Of a DNA stretch of 64,000 nucleotides, positions 55,506 to 64,000 are shown piece by piece. Position 1 is the stretch's first letter. Every line of letters begins with the position of its first letter. A model generated the notes under the pieces. It ran no database searches. It had not been told where the DNA came from and was given only the letters and a program-made list of their open reading frames with translations. Position numbers and translations under genes: made by a program. The stretch is taken from assembly GCA_023212645.1 (NCBI GenBank), contig JALBYC010000012.1:62001-126000 (forward strand), in the 5' to 3' direction. This DNA comes from Farysia itapuensis. Lineage: Eukaryota > Basidiomycota > Ustilaginomycetes > Ustilaginales > Ustilaginaceae.

Positions 55506-57902
55506 ATGGGGCATGACTATGCTGCTCATGACCTGAGTCATGCAGCACTCGGTGGCGGGTTGAAGATTGACCAGGGCCGGTTTGTCGATGCTCTGGGGCG
55601 GAGTGTGATGCTGCGTGGGGCGAATGTCGCTGGCTCGTCCAAGCTGCCTACGCAACCCAACGGCCTCTCGCACCTGCACGAGGGGTTCTACGAATCGCAC
55701 CGCAGCGTGTCCTTCGTAGGCCGACCGTTCCCGTTGGCAGAAGCGCCGTTGCACTTTGCTCGCTTGCAGGCATGGGGGCTGCCGCTGATCAGACTGCTCG
55801 TCACTTGGGAGTCAATCGCCCATGCCGGCCCCGAACCGGGCGATGTCGATACCGAGTACATTGACTATCTCGCCGCTCTCATCCAGCTCATGCCCCGGTT
55901 TGGACTCAAGTGCTTCGTATGCGCACACCAGGACGTGTGGTCGCGCTTCAGCGGCGGATCTGGCGCACCCGGCTGGACTTTTGAAACGGCGGGGCTCGAT
56001 ATCGAAGCCTTCACCGACACCGGCGCAGCTTACGTCCACAGTCAGGACGAAAAGCGCAAGGCACAAGGTCATCAAGCTAGCAGCAGCGGCGGTGGGAAAG
56101 AGACCAGTGGGGCTTTTCTCTGGCCGTCGGGCTACCAAAAGCTAGCGGCTAGCACCATGGCCACGCTTTTCTGGGCAGGCGACTCGCTCGCCCCTCAACT
56201 GCAGAAAGAGCGTCCCAACGGCGGCAAAGTGGGCATACAGACCTTTCTCCAAGACTCGTACATAGATGCGTTTGGCCAGCTGGCGGACCGTGTGGCGGGG
56301 TTAGAGGCTTGTTTGGGCTTCGAGCCGGTCAACGAGCCTCACCGTGGACTCATCAATCTGCACGACTTCCACGGCTGGAACTACGATACGGATCTGCACA
56401 TTGGACAGTACCCGTCTCTGATTGAGGCCCTGGCGCTGGGAAGTGGGTTCAGGCAAGAGGTCAAGTACTATGTCAAGTCTTGGCCGTGGCCGACACGCGT
56501 CTCTCACAAGTCTGTCATTGATCCCCAAGGCCGGTCCTGCTGGCTGACCTCTCCAACAGCACAGGCTAAAGGCTTGGGATCGTGCATCTGGCGAGCTCAC
56601 GGTGTCTGGGAATGGAACGAGAGTAAAGGCATCCCCGTCATCCTGCAGTACGACTACTTCGAAAAAGATCACCGCCCAGGACACGACGGTCGTCGCATCG
56701 AGTGGTACAGAGACTTTTACGCCCCCTTTCTCGCGAAGTTTACCAAACGCATGCAATCTCGTACACCAGCGATGTTCTCCTTCATCGAGCCTATCCCCAA
56801 CGAATTCGTCCCACCATGGATACCGACGCAACTCGACGGCGCGGCGCTGGAAAAGTACAAGCTAGCCGCGCGTGGACAGACGTACGCGGTCAAGACCGTC
56901 ATCGACACACCGCGGCCGGCGAATTTCGTGTTTGCGCCGCACTTTTACGACCTCAACGTGCTATTTGGCAAACTGCACTCGTACGTCTCTGTCAATGTGC
57001 AGGGACTGAGTCGGGGCATGTTTCTGCCGAAAGCGGTGTACTTTGGTGAATCTGGACTGCGCGCCAACTACCGTGCCCAGCTAGGCCGACTTGCGGCCAA
57101 CGCCGTGGCGTCCTTGGGCAACGTGCCGATTGTCATTGGCGAAGTGGGCATTCCGTTTGATATCAATGACCGACACGCCTACAGGACGGGCGACTATCGC
57201 AAGCAGCGGGAGCTGATGAACGGCCTGATTGGTGCAATGGAGGACAATGCGCTGGGCTTCACGCTGTGGAATTACAATCCGGACAATCGAGTCGCCTATG
57301 GCGACGGCTGGAATTTCGAAGATTTCAGCTTCACCAACGGCGATGATGAGGATGGTGCTGTGGTGCAGGACCTGGCCAACGCCGCGCACCGCGACAATCC
57401 GTTGTTTGCGCGGGGCAGGACACTCGACGTCATTATCCGCCCTTACGCCGTCAAAATCGCCGGCATTCAGGTGCAGTCCCATTTCGACCCGTACACGCTC
57501 TCGTACACGCTCCAGTGGCGCAACTCGCCCAACACCTCGTCCAACACCACCGAACTCTTCATTCCAGCTTACCACTACGAGGGCAAACAACTCGACATTC
57601 TCTCCTCGGACTGTACCTTTGAATTCGACGCCGCTAGACAATCCCTGTACGTAACTCACCAGGATACCCAGCCTGGTGCTCCCCACATCCTCAAAATCCG
57701 GCTGCAGGATCCAACAGCGTTCAGACTGCAGCGTCTTCGCGACCGCCAACGTCACTTTGCCTCCCGCACAGACTGGATCTGCCCGGACCGGTTTCAACTC
57801 TGGCTCGACGAGGTCTGGCGCCGACCTCTCCTGCCCTTGCTCTCCCCCATCTTGGTGGCGATCCTTGCGCTCACGGCTGTACACTACTTCCACAGCCAAT
57901 GA
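55506..57902 (+). CDS. GH5 glucosylceramidase / sterylglucosidase, membrane-anchored
   Basis: Resembles the GH5 subfamily of fungal endoglycoceramidase-related proteins (Cryptococcus EGCrP1/EGCrP2, yeast Egh1), which hydrolyse glucosylceramide or ergosteryl glucoside. It has 798 residues from the ATG at 55506 (MGHDYAAHDLSHAALGG); an upstream in-frame ATG at 55425 is possible. Motifs are DALGRSVMLRGANVAGSSKL, LPLIRLLVTWESIAH, HQDVWSRFSGGSGAPGW, acid/base Glu277 in GFEPVNEPHRG, and nucleophile Glu546 in VIGEVGIPFD. A C-terminal beta domain follows. The last 25 residues form a hydrophobic anchor (LLPLLSPILVAILALTAVHYF). The substrate cannot be settled by eye. Confidence 0.9.
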   Translation: MGHDYAAHDLSHAALGGGLKIDQGRFVDALGRSVMLRGANVAGSSKLPTQPNGLSHLHEGFYESHRSVSFVGRPFPLAEAPLHFARLQAWGLPLIRLLVTWESIAHAGPEPGDVDTEYIDYLAALIQLMPRFGLKCFVCAHQDVWSRFSGGSGAPGWTFETAGLDIEAFTDTGAAYVHSQDEKRKAQGHQASSSGGGKETSGAFLWPSGYQKLAASTMATLFWAGDSLAPQLQKERPNGGKVGIQTFLQDSYIDAFGQLADRVAGLEACLGFEPVNEPHRGLINLHDFHGWNYDTDLHIGQYPSLIEALALGSGFRQEVKYYVKSWPWPTRVSHKSVIDPQGRSCWLTSPTAQAKGLGSCIWRAHGVWEWNESKGIPVILQYDYFEKDHRPGHDGRRIEWYRDFYAPFLAKFTKRMQSRTPAMFSFIEPIPNEFVPPWIPTQLDGAALEKYKLAARGQTYAVKTVIDTPRPANFVFAPHFYDLNVLFGKLHSYVSVNVQGLSRGMFLPKAVYFGESGLRANYRAQLGRLAANAVASLGNVPIVIGEVGIPFDINDRHAYRTGDYRKQRELMNGLIGAMEDNALGFTLWNYNPDNRVAYGDGWNFEDFSFTNGDDEDGAVVQDLANAAHRDNPLFARGRTLDVIIRPYAVKIAGIQVQSHFDPYTLSYTLQWRNSPNTSSNTTELFIPAYHYEGKQLDILSSDCTFEFDAARQSLYVTHQDTQPGAPHILKIRLQDPTAFRLQRLRDRQRHFASRTDWICPDRFQLWLDEVWRRPLLPLLSPILVAILALTAVHYFHSQ

Positions 57903-58095
57903 ACGAAAAGGTCACGCATTGCGGGTACGGGAATAGATATGGGAGGGGGATGAATTATGTAGAAAAGAAAAAAGGATGATGATCGAAAGCGAATAGGGCA
58001 GGGCGCGCACAAATGAGAATCCGGACGGCGCACACAGCCTGGCGTAAATGCGCGGGTTTGCGGGGGAGGGTCACCACAGAGACAAATCAGGGAAC

Positions 58096-58114
58096 AGGGT
58101 GTGTGTGTGTGTGT
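58096..58114. repeat. (GT)n microsatellite
   Basis: A run of GT dinucleotides (about 8-9 units) between the GH5 stop and the GPI-type gene. A similar CA run lies near 40028-40044 downstream of YPT1. Confidence 0.8.
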
Positions 58115-58136
58115 ATGAGAGAGACGGACACCTGAT

Positions 58137-58786
58137 TTAGAGGGCAAAGGCACCGGCGGCGACGACGGCAGCGGCAGCGACACCGTACTGGATCAAGTGC
58201 TCGGGGACGTTTCGGGAGGCGGGGGCGAGGTCCGACTTCTGCAGCTTGCCGTCAGCAATGGCGTTGATGGTGTTGGAGATGGCGACTGCAAAGGAGGACT
58301 GGAGCTCTGCCTCGGGGGTAAGGAGGGTAGGGTAGTACTTGAGCACGCTGCCGGCCATTTCGCCAGCAACTTCGTCCACCGACTTGCCCTCTGGGCCTCG
58401 CGTGTATCCTCCGATAAAGTACGAGATCAACGAGTTGACTGTGTGCGGGTCAAACAAGGGGGGCAAACATGGTCAGTGACAAGGCTACGTGAGCGCGGAG
58501 GGCACAAGAGGCAGTACGTACGGTCGTAAGGAGGGGTCGAGGTGGAGCTGTAGGGGCAGCCGGCGGGCTGGCTCTCGGGGTTTCCGGCGAGAACAGTGCA
58601 GACCTGAGCGCTGTCTCCACCGCTGGAACCCGAGGAGGAAGCCATAGACGTGGGTGCGGCCGAGCTGGAGGCTGCACTGGACGAAGAGGCATCGGTGCTG
58701 CTAGCCGAAGTTGTGTCCTGGGCAAGGACAGAGGTAGAAGCGAGAACAGCCAGCAAGGCTACAGGAGCAAGGCTGAACTTGACCAT
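58137..58786 (-). CDS. Small secreted, probably GPI-anchored protein
   Basis: Two exons: 58522-58786 and 58137-58438, with an 83-nt intron (58439-58521; GTACGT donor, CTGAC branch point, CACACAG acceptor). The 188-residue product has an N-terminal signal peptide (MVKFSLAPVALLAVLASTSV, cleavage likely after LA). A Ser/Thr/Ala-rich stretch follows, probably O-glycosylated. A compact domain comes next (QVCTVLAGNPESQPAGCPYS, LNSLISYFIGGYTRGPEGKS, VAISNTINAIADGKLQKSDL). A hydrophobic tail (YGVAAAAVVAAGAFAL) suits a GPI-attachment signal. I do not recognise the family; cell-wall or plasma-membrane location is inferred. Confidence 0.8.
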
Positions 58787-59303
58787 CTTGATGAACGAAA
58801 GCAGGGACGAAAGGGGGTGGGGTGATGGCAAAGGTTGAGGATGATGGTTAGGAAGGAGAGAAGGCCGATCGTAATCAGTGCCCAGTCGGCAGCCTGAGCT
58901 TTGGGCCAAAACACAAGCTTTGGAATTGGATGTTTGCATGCGGAGACAAATCTCACCGGCAACGATCCAGCTTACCGCGCAATCTTGCAACTTGAAATTC
59001 AATCCAATTCTGCCGATACACTTCAATTCAAAATCTCAGTCTTTCCCCAACGGCAGTCATGGCTAAGGCTATCATCAGGGCTTGTTGTGCTCTTACTGAC
59101 AACAGCTGTCCCACCTGTTCATGTCTGCTGTGCCCCAAACGCAAACAGCGCTGAAGAGTGGCAGGGGCAAACGACGTTCGGCAGGGATCGACCTTGCATT
59201 ATTGGGCAGTTTGTTGTCAGTGCACTGTCCTGCAGGTTGATCTCATCTCAGCAGTCACAGTGAGCGCGCGCATCAGTACCAAAAACGGGAAATTCGGAAT
59301 TCA
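58787..59303. other. Intergenic: GPI-type gene promoter and downstream gene's 3' region
   Basis: 517 bp without a recognisable feature. Short open frames on both strands have no family motifs. Confidence 0.45.
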
Positions 59304-59960
59304 TTACAAGATGGCCGTACGCAAATCGATGACAAGAACCTTCTGTCCACTTTCGGACCTTGATCCGAAATTCCTCCTCCTCTCGTACGACAGTTGCAGC
59401 TGTCTGTGAAGGTGTGAAGGCGTATGCAACTCTGCCTCCTCCAGCCAGTCATGTACATCCCACGACAGTTGCGTGTAATGCTTCACCAACGTTGACTGCC
59501 GAATCACAGCGGGAAGGCTTGAAGTGAGTAAGAGCGCCGGCATTATTTGCGCCACCGTATACAAGATTCCAAATGCGTTCAGCATCATCATGTACAAGGT
59601 ATCGACGATGGCAAAGACAACGGGCCAAGGTGAGCTGTAGTCCAGTGATACTGCGTCGCGTGCTTCTGTGGAGGCGCACTTGTCACCTGGAGACAGCAGA
59701 AAAGACTCGGCGAGACACGCGTCGTTCGCCTTGTCCTCTGGCTCAACAGCTGGCGAAGCGGGGTAGGAAGGGGGCCGGCTGCGCGCATCCGGACTGGCGG
59801 CCGTGTCTGTATAAGGATACGGCGGGGGTGGCGACTCTAAAGGCCCAGACGGCGTTGTTGTCAGTGACACCGACGACGATGACGCCTTTCTGCTGTTGAA
59901 GTATGTTTGTGTCTCTTCCCGCCTAATGTCCACAAGTGGTGCAACGTACGTGTGCATCAT
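59304..59960 (-). CDS. Hypothetical protein with Pro-rich region and hydrophobic segment
   Basis: A 218-codon frame from the ATG at 59960 (MMHTYVAPLVDIRREETQTY). The N-terminal half is Ser/Pro-rich (PSGPLESPPPPYPYTD). Residues about 112-157 are hydrophobic (WPVVFAIVDTLYMMMLNAFG and IMPALLLTSSL) and could form one or two membrane helices. The C-terminus is basic. Not recognised; it is kept because of its length and sensible composition, but coding is not certain. Confidence 0.5.
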   Translation of the reverse strand: MMHTYVAPLVDIRREETQTYFNSRKASSSSVSLTTTPSGPLESPPPPYPYTDTAASPDARSRPPSYPASPAVEPEDKANDACLAESFLLSPGDKCASTEARDAVSLDYSSPWPVVFAIVDTLYMMMLNAFGILYTVAQIMPALLLTSSLPAVIRQSTLVKHYTQLSWDVHDWLEEAELHTPSHLHRQLQLSYERRRNFGSRSESGQKVLVIDLRTAIL

Positions 59961-60551
59961 AGTCGTCGTTGCCACACAAAGTTCTCCTTGTGTGTTTGGG
60001 TGACCACGCTATCTTTTTGCCGTATAGAGCACGTTGCTTGGAGAAAGTAAGCAAGATGAGGTGGACACGAGATACGAAGGGAGGATGGAGGAGGGATGCA
60101 GCGGCGAGAGATAAGATAAGCTCCCCCGCACTCTGGCTCGCCTCTCACTAAACAACCCGAGCTTCATCACGCTCCGTTCAGCCAAACTGAATCCACGGAG
60201 GGCAATTCTACGCGCGCGCCTATACCCTCACAGCTTTGGTGAGGTTGAGCAGCGCAGTGGCGTCGACCGAATGCCAGCGTGGCGCGTTATCGGCACTCAC
60301 ACTGACGCAGTCGCCGTGCCAAGGGTAAACCTACACCCCGACACACGCCCGGAGTTCCTTCATGTCGCGCCTCTCCCCTCCCTGATTTTGTCTTCCCACG
60401 CTATCCCACACGCCTCCATTCTCCTTCTCCTGACCGTGTCTTCTGCGGCGTCAACACAAAATATCATGATGCAAATTTATGGGCTGGACTTTGACAGCCT
60501 GAGATGCCCGCGATGCTTATTTATGGAATTTCGGTGATTCTGAAGCCGGAT
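59961..60551. other. Intergenic between hypothetical gene and FAP1
   Basis: 591 bp holding the promoter of the hypothetical gene and the 3' region of FAP1 (both minus strand). No other feature was seen. Confidence 0.45.
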
Positions 60552-63500
60552 CTACTCATCTTCCCAGCTTTCGGGCGGGTCTTGTTCCGGGGCTTTTACC
60601 GGTTCAAAGGGCTGAGCGGCAGCGCGCATCGGCGCGTTGGGGTTGGGTACGACACCTGCGGTCGTGCTGGCTGGTGTTGCTGCTGGTCGCGTCGACCGCA
60701 CGACGGGAGCTGGCTCGGGGGCTGGCGAATTACGTCCTGAGCCAGAGGCAACAGCCGCCCACCCTCGGTTTCCACTCGGCGGCGCAAGAGCCGTGTTCTT
60801 GACCGGACCAGATGTAGGCTTGCGCACAGAGGCTGACGACGAACCCCACACACTGCGAGACTGTGCAGGAACCGCATCGTCCTCTCGTCGAAGAACGTTG
60901 CGTGCCGAGTCAACCGTACACAGCACCACGTCTTTGGCAAAAGGTTCCTGCCGAAGCAAGTTCTTGAGCTCGGTTTTCATCATGACCAGGCGCGTGGGTG
61001 ATTCGGCCGATGTGATCAGTACATCTTCATCTCCCCTCCACGTAACCGTGAAGGCAATCGTGCGCAGGACAGGCGTCAAGTGCGCCCGCAACGAGTCCTC
61101 GTCATGCCCGAACACTCCCGGTAGATACATAGCATTGAAGGGCTTGGGCGCTTCAACTCCAGGTCGGCGGAGTTGCGCCAGCCCGACCGGTCGCGCGTGT
61201 TGCTCTTGCGCCGCCAGCAGTGACACTTTAGCTGACGCGAACGCTTCAGATATCAGCGGTGTGGGGATCCGACTATCCTGCTTCCGGCGAACGCTGACAC
61301 TCCGTCGTGGCTCGTTGTCCACACTCTCGCTCGCAAGCTTGTACACTCCAGCCAACTCGTGTGCAAATTTGCGCTGGAACTTGTTGGCCGGCGGTAGAAT
61401 CATGCCGGAACGAGGCGAGCGGATAAAGTCGTTGAACAGTACCTCCAGCTCATCGCAGAATTTACGGTTAGCGGGAACGGCATAGTAGGAGAGAGTCTCG
61501 TAATCGTAGGATGCGGGTGCTGAACGTTCTGCCGGATTGAGACCCAGGGCTTCGGCTAGCTTGGCGTTGCGCTGGGCAATGAGACACGAGTCGTTGCACT
61601 TGAGCTGCTTCTCCTTGTTGGGTGAGTGGATGGAGACGCCGCACTTGGAGCGCGACTGCAGATTTCCACATGGGCATTGGAGCGTGATGACAGCCTCACA
61701 CGGTTCTGTCTCGGGACACGACGATGGCGCATGGCATCGTTCGGGACACGGGTGTTGACACAATTTGCGCGGTTTGCCGCACGTCTGCGTACAAGGCGCG
61801 CATTCTCCTGGAGCGTCGTGGCATATTCCTTGGCATCTGTGGAAACCGCAGTTGAGCAGAGCATCACACGCCTGTCCACAAGAGATGCGCGAGCGACTGC
61901 AAGGTACGTGCTTGACAATGTTCTTCTGGCAATGACACACCTTGTCCGTGAGGTACACGCATGGCGGACATCGGTCGTCCTCGTGGCAGTCGTGCGGCAG
62001 TTTTGGGTGGCCACAGGTAGGCGGTGGACGAACGCAAGGGAAATTGCACCTCACTGTGGTGCCACAGGGGACAGGCGGCTCCAAGACCGTGCGCCCACAG
62101 TGGCAGGCCAATTCTTCAAAGCTGGCTTGCAAACACGGTGGACATGTGCCCCGATGGCATGCCATCGGACACTCGTGCAAGCCACAAGACAGCGGCTTTG
62201 AGCAAGGCACTGAGCATTCATGGAATCCAGCCGGGTCCATGGCTTGTAGCTCAGTCACTGTAGGACGCTTCTTGGCCTTGGACTTGGCTTGGAAATAGAG
62301 TGGGCAGCATTGACGCCCACACTGATGCTTGCCGCAGTGTCGCTGGGCCTTGCAGGTAGTATTGCAAACGACCTCTTGGGCACCTTCGCGCTCTTCACGT
62401 TGACGGTCATAGCACGGTCGACTCTGCTTGGTCTCGCCACATCGACACGGCGTCGAGACGGGTACGAGACATCGCGGGCAAGGACCGAGGTGGCACTTTG
62501 ACGGGCAAGAGTGACCGCAAGGGAAAGGCTTGCCACAGATGTTGCTGCACAGCGGAATTGCATCCTGACACGAGTCTCTGGACGTGACAGGCTGAGCACC
62601 ACACGGGCAAGTTTTGACCACGTCGGGCGATGCAGGGCAGTGAGATCGAGTGGGAGAGCGGGTGTGACAGGGCTGGGAGCAGCGATGGATGCCGCAGTCT
62701 AAGAGGCGATCGCATGTTTCGTCACAAGCGTACAAGCCGTCGAATAAACCCGTGTCGTCATCGTAGGAAGGCTGACTTACTCCATCGCCACAGCGCAATT
62801 TCTTGACATGCTGGCCACAGTAGCACCGTGCGTCAAGCTGCACTGAACATGGCGAACACGAACCAGGATGACAGACATCCTGACAAGTGTGAGCGCCACA
62901 GTCTAGCTTCTTGCCGCAAACACTGCCGCAAGACGTTCCCCTTTGAGTCAAGCTGGAAATTTTGGCATCCTTGGACGTAGTCTGAGAGCAGCGCATGGGA
63001 ATAGTGAGCGCACCGCAGAAGCAGTTTTGAGAGACGGTGACTGCGCAAGGTGGGCACGGTCCTGGATGGCAAGAGTCGGCACACCCGTGTGGACACTTGC
63101 CACGGCTGCAGCGTTGGCCACATCCATGCGGGTTTGCACCACGTCCACCCTGAGGATCCAGAACCTTGCCGCACCAGCACCAGTAGGTCTTGGGCACATC
63201 CTCTCGAGCATACTGGCAGCCGGGACATCGCCACGTTCCCCTGCGATTGCGTATCTCGGGGTCCTCTTGCATAGCGTTGTACTCTTCAGCTTTCTTGACA
63301 CTGCCCTCGGCCCATTTGCGTACGCAGCCTAGATGCAAAACGGTGTAGCACTGTGTACACGACCAGACTGCCTGTCGTGTAGTCACGGTGCTGTAGCAGA
63401 CGACGCAATCATACTGTCCAGATGCTAGTTCGGCCAGTAGGCGCGAGCGAAGGTCGGCGTATTCGACAGGCTCTTCTGCCGGTGCTGCGACTTTGGGTGG

Positions 63501-63908
63501 CGCTTTTGGTCTTTGACGCTTATCAGCGCCATTCGTTACCGGAGCTTCCGATGCACCATTGCCGGTCAGCTTTCCTCCGAATTGCTTACGACGGCTCCCA
63601 GCTTTTGCCTTTTCGTCGTCCGTACTTGCGTCTGTAACGTTTGCACGAGCCGTTGGCTTTCCCTTTTTGCTTTGTGGTTGTCTATTGGTTGGAGTGTTTT
63701 TTGAGGATGTTGAAGTGTTGACATTCGTAGCATTTGCTGTGCTGTTGACGCTCTTTCCGCCCCTTCTGCGACCACGACCTCGATTCGAAGGTGCAGAACT
63801 GCTTTGAGTGGCGCCATTACTACCCGATTGCTGATCATGTGAGTGCAAATGCAATGAGTGCAGATGTTCTGTTACAGAAGCAGAGCTGCTGGCACCCGCA
63901 TCGACCAT
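60552..63908 (-). CDS. FAP1: NF-X1-type zinc-finger protein FAP1
   Basis: Homologue of yeast Fap1 and human NFX1, a nuclear/cytoplasmic RING-like and R3H protein; yeast Fap1 binds FKBP12 and counters rapamycin. It has 1,118 residues from the ATG at 63908 (MVDAGASSSASVTEHL). The N-terminus is low-complexity with a basic GRGRRRGGK patch. A RING/PHD-type finger follows (CVVCYSTVTT, SCTQCYTVLHLGCVRKW, TWRCPGCQ, about residues 165-240). A long array of NF-X1 repeats (CxHxCxxxCHxGxCPxC type, e.g. CPHGCADSCHPGPCPPC and CPMACHRGTCPPC) extends to about residue 800. An R3H-like region follows (FCDELEVLFNDFIRSP, NKFQRKFAHELAGVYKL). It ends in a Pro/Glu-rich tail (PESWEDE). There are no introns. Confidence 0.95.
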   Translation of the reverse strand: MVDAGASSSASVTEHLHSLHLHSHDQQSGSNGATQSSSAPSNRGRGRRRGGKSVNSTANATNVNTSTSSKNTPTNRQPQSKKGKPTARANVTDASTDDEKAKAGSRRKQFGGKLTGNGASEAPVTNGADKRQRPKAPPKVAAPAEEPVEYADLRSRLLAELASGQYDCVVCYSTVTTRQAVWSCTQCYTVLHLGCVRKWAEGSVKKAEEYNAMQEDPEIRNRRGTWRCPGCQYAREDVPKTYWCWCGKVLDPQGGRGANPHGCGQRCSRGKCPHGCADSCHPGPCPPCAVTVSQNCFCGALTIPMRCSQTTSKDAKISSLTQRGTSCGSVCGKKLDCGAHTCQDVCHPGSCSPCSVQLDARCYCGQHVKKLRCGDGVSQPSYDDDTGLFDGLYACDETCDRLLDCGIHRCSQPCHTRSPTRSHCPASPDVVKTCPCGAQPVTSRDSCQDAIPLCSNICGKPFPCGHSCPSKCHLGPCPRCLVPVSTPCRCGETKQSRPCYDRQREEREGAQEVVCNTTCKAQRHCGKHQCGRQCCPLYFQAKSKAKKRPTVTELQAMDPAGFHECSVPCSKPLSCGLHECPMACHRGTCPPCLQASFEELACHCGRTVLEPPVPCGTTVRCNFPCVRPPPTCGHPKLPHDCHEDDRCPPCVYLTDKVCHCQKNIVKHVPCSRSRISCGQACDALLNCGFHRCQGICHDAPGECAPCTQTCGKPRKLCQHPCPERCHAPSSCPETEPCEAVITLQCPCGNLQSRSKCGVSIHSPNKEKQLKCNDSCLIAQRNAKLAEALGLNPAERSAPASYDYETLSYYAVPANRKFCDELEVLFNDFIRSPRSGMILPPANKFQRKFAHELAGVYKLASESVDNEPRRSVSVRRKQDSRIPTPLISEAFASAKVSLLAAQEQHARPVGLAQLRRPGVEAPKPFNAMYLPGVFGHDEDSLRAHLTPVLRTIAFTVTWRGDEDVLITSAESPTRLVMMKTELKNLLRQEPFAKDVVLCTVDSARNVLRREDDAVPAQSRSVWGSSSASVRKPTSGPVKNTALAPPSGNRGWAAVASGSGRNSPAPEPAPVVRSTRPAATPASTTAGVVPNPNAPMRAAAQPFEPVKAPEQDPPESWEDE

Positions 63909-64000
63909 CCTGAACTGTCCTATGAAGAGGTAAGTATGGACGCCCCTAGCGCCTCTCTGTGCTCAGAGTGGCTGAGTTCAGCTTCGGACGGTCGTTTCGA
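63909..64000. other. FAP1 upstream sequence to window edge
   Basis: 92 bp upstream of the FAP1 start codon. Too short to interpret. Confidence 0.5.

Noticed and set aside
57081..57899. 272-codon minus-strand open frame inside the GH5 gene
   Set aside because: Antisense shadow of GH5; no recognisable motif, and the GH5 nucleophile motif lies on the other strand.
1..64000. CRISPR arrays, bacterial operons or phage genes
   Set aside because: No direct-repeat/spacer arrays. Spliceosomal introns, a Pol III tRNA intron and the eukaryotic gene content rule out a prokaryotic source.

Overview
The window is a gene-dense stretch of a fungal nuclear genome, most likely a smut fungus of the Ustilaginaceae (Ustilago/Sporisorium group). 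The evidence is the gene content (fungal GLT1, ERF4, GH5 sterylglucosidase-type and Zn2Cys6 genes), long mostly intronless reading frames, a few short introns of 64-83 nt with CTGAC-like branch points, a tRNA-Lys with an intron after position 37, and a multi-KH protein resembling Khd4 of Ustilago maydis. Assignment is by reading protein motifs; no database search was possible.

Layout. 1-15.8 kb is housekeeping: the N-terminal part of glutamate synthase (GLT1, minus), adenylosuccinate synthetase (ADE12, minus, one intron), a Zn2Cys6 transcription factor (minus), the splicing factor SYF1, the unfolded-protein sensor IRE1 and the 18S rRNA maturation factor RCL1. 15.8-27.3 kb is a transposable-element island. 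A tRNA-Lys(CUU) gene has had a 6.2-kb non-LTR retrotransposon and a 1.06-kb internally deleted relative inserted one after the other at exactly the same position, at nucleotides 1-6 of the tRNA; each junction carries a copy of CCGGGA. Beyond it lie fragments of the same element, a second type of reverse transcriptase, an LTR-retrotransposon gag piece and an unidentified two-exon coding remnant.

27.3-44.7 kb returns to cellular genes: biotin-protein ligase (BPL1), GET3, a Khd4-like KH protein, RPB5, an ERF4-like palmitoyltransferase cofactor, an SRR1-like protein, the SMC5/6 subunit NSE4, the Rab GTPase YPT1, and a continuous frame joining indoleamine 2,3-dioxygenase to a 4'-phosphopantetheinyl transferase. 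44.7-47.3 kb holds three ~170-bp repeats carrying a tRNA-Lys anticodon arm and a PIF/Harbinger-type (HARBI1-like) transposase gene with a changed catalytic residue. 47.4-64 kb holds a TRAPPC13-like gene, UTP23, a single-pass membrane glycoprotein, a tocopherol-cyclase-like protein divergent from a GH5 sterylglucosidase/glucosylceramidase, a small secreted GPI-type protein, a hypothetical protein and the NF-X1 zinc-finger protein FAP1.

The genes are individually transcribed and do not form a pathway cluster. The most unusual items are (i) the IDO-PPTase fusion, with an intron-like segment at the domain junction that would switch the product between fused and IDO-only forms, (ii) the tRNA-Lys-targeted retrotransposon pair, and (iii) the tRNA-Lys-related tandem repeats.
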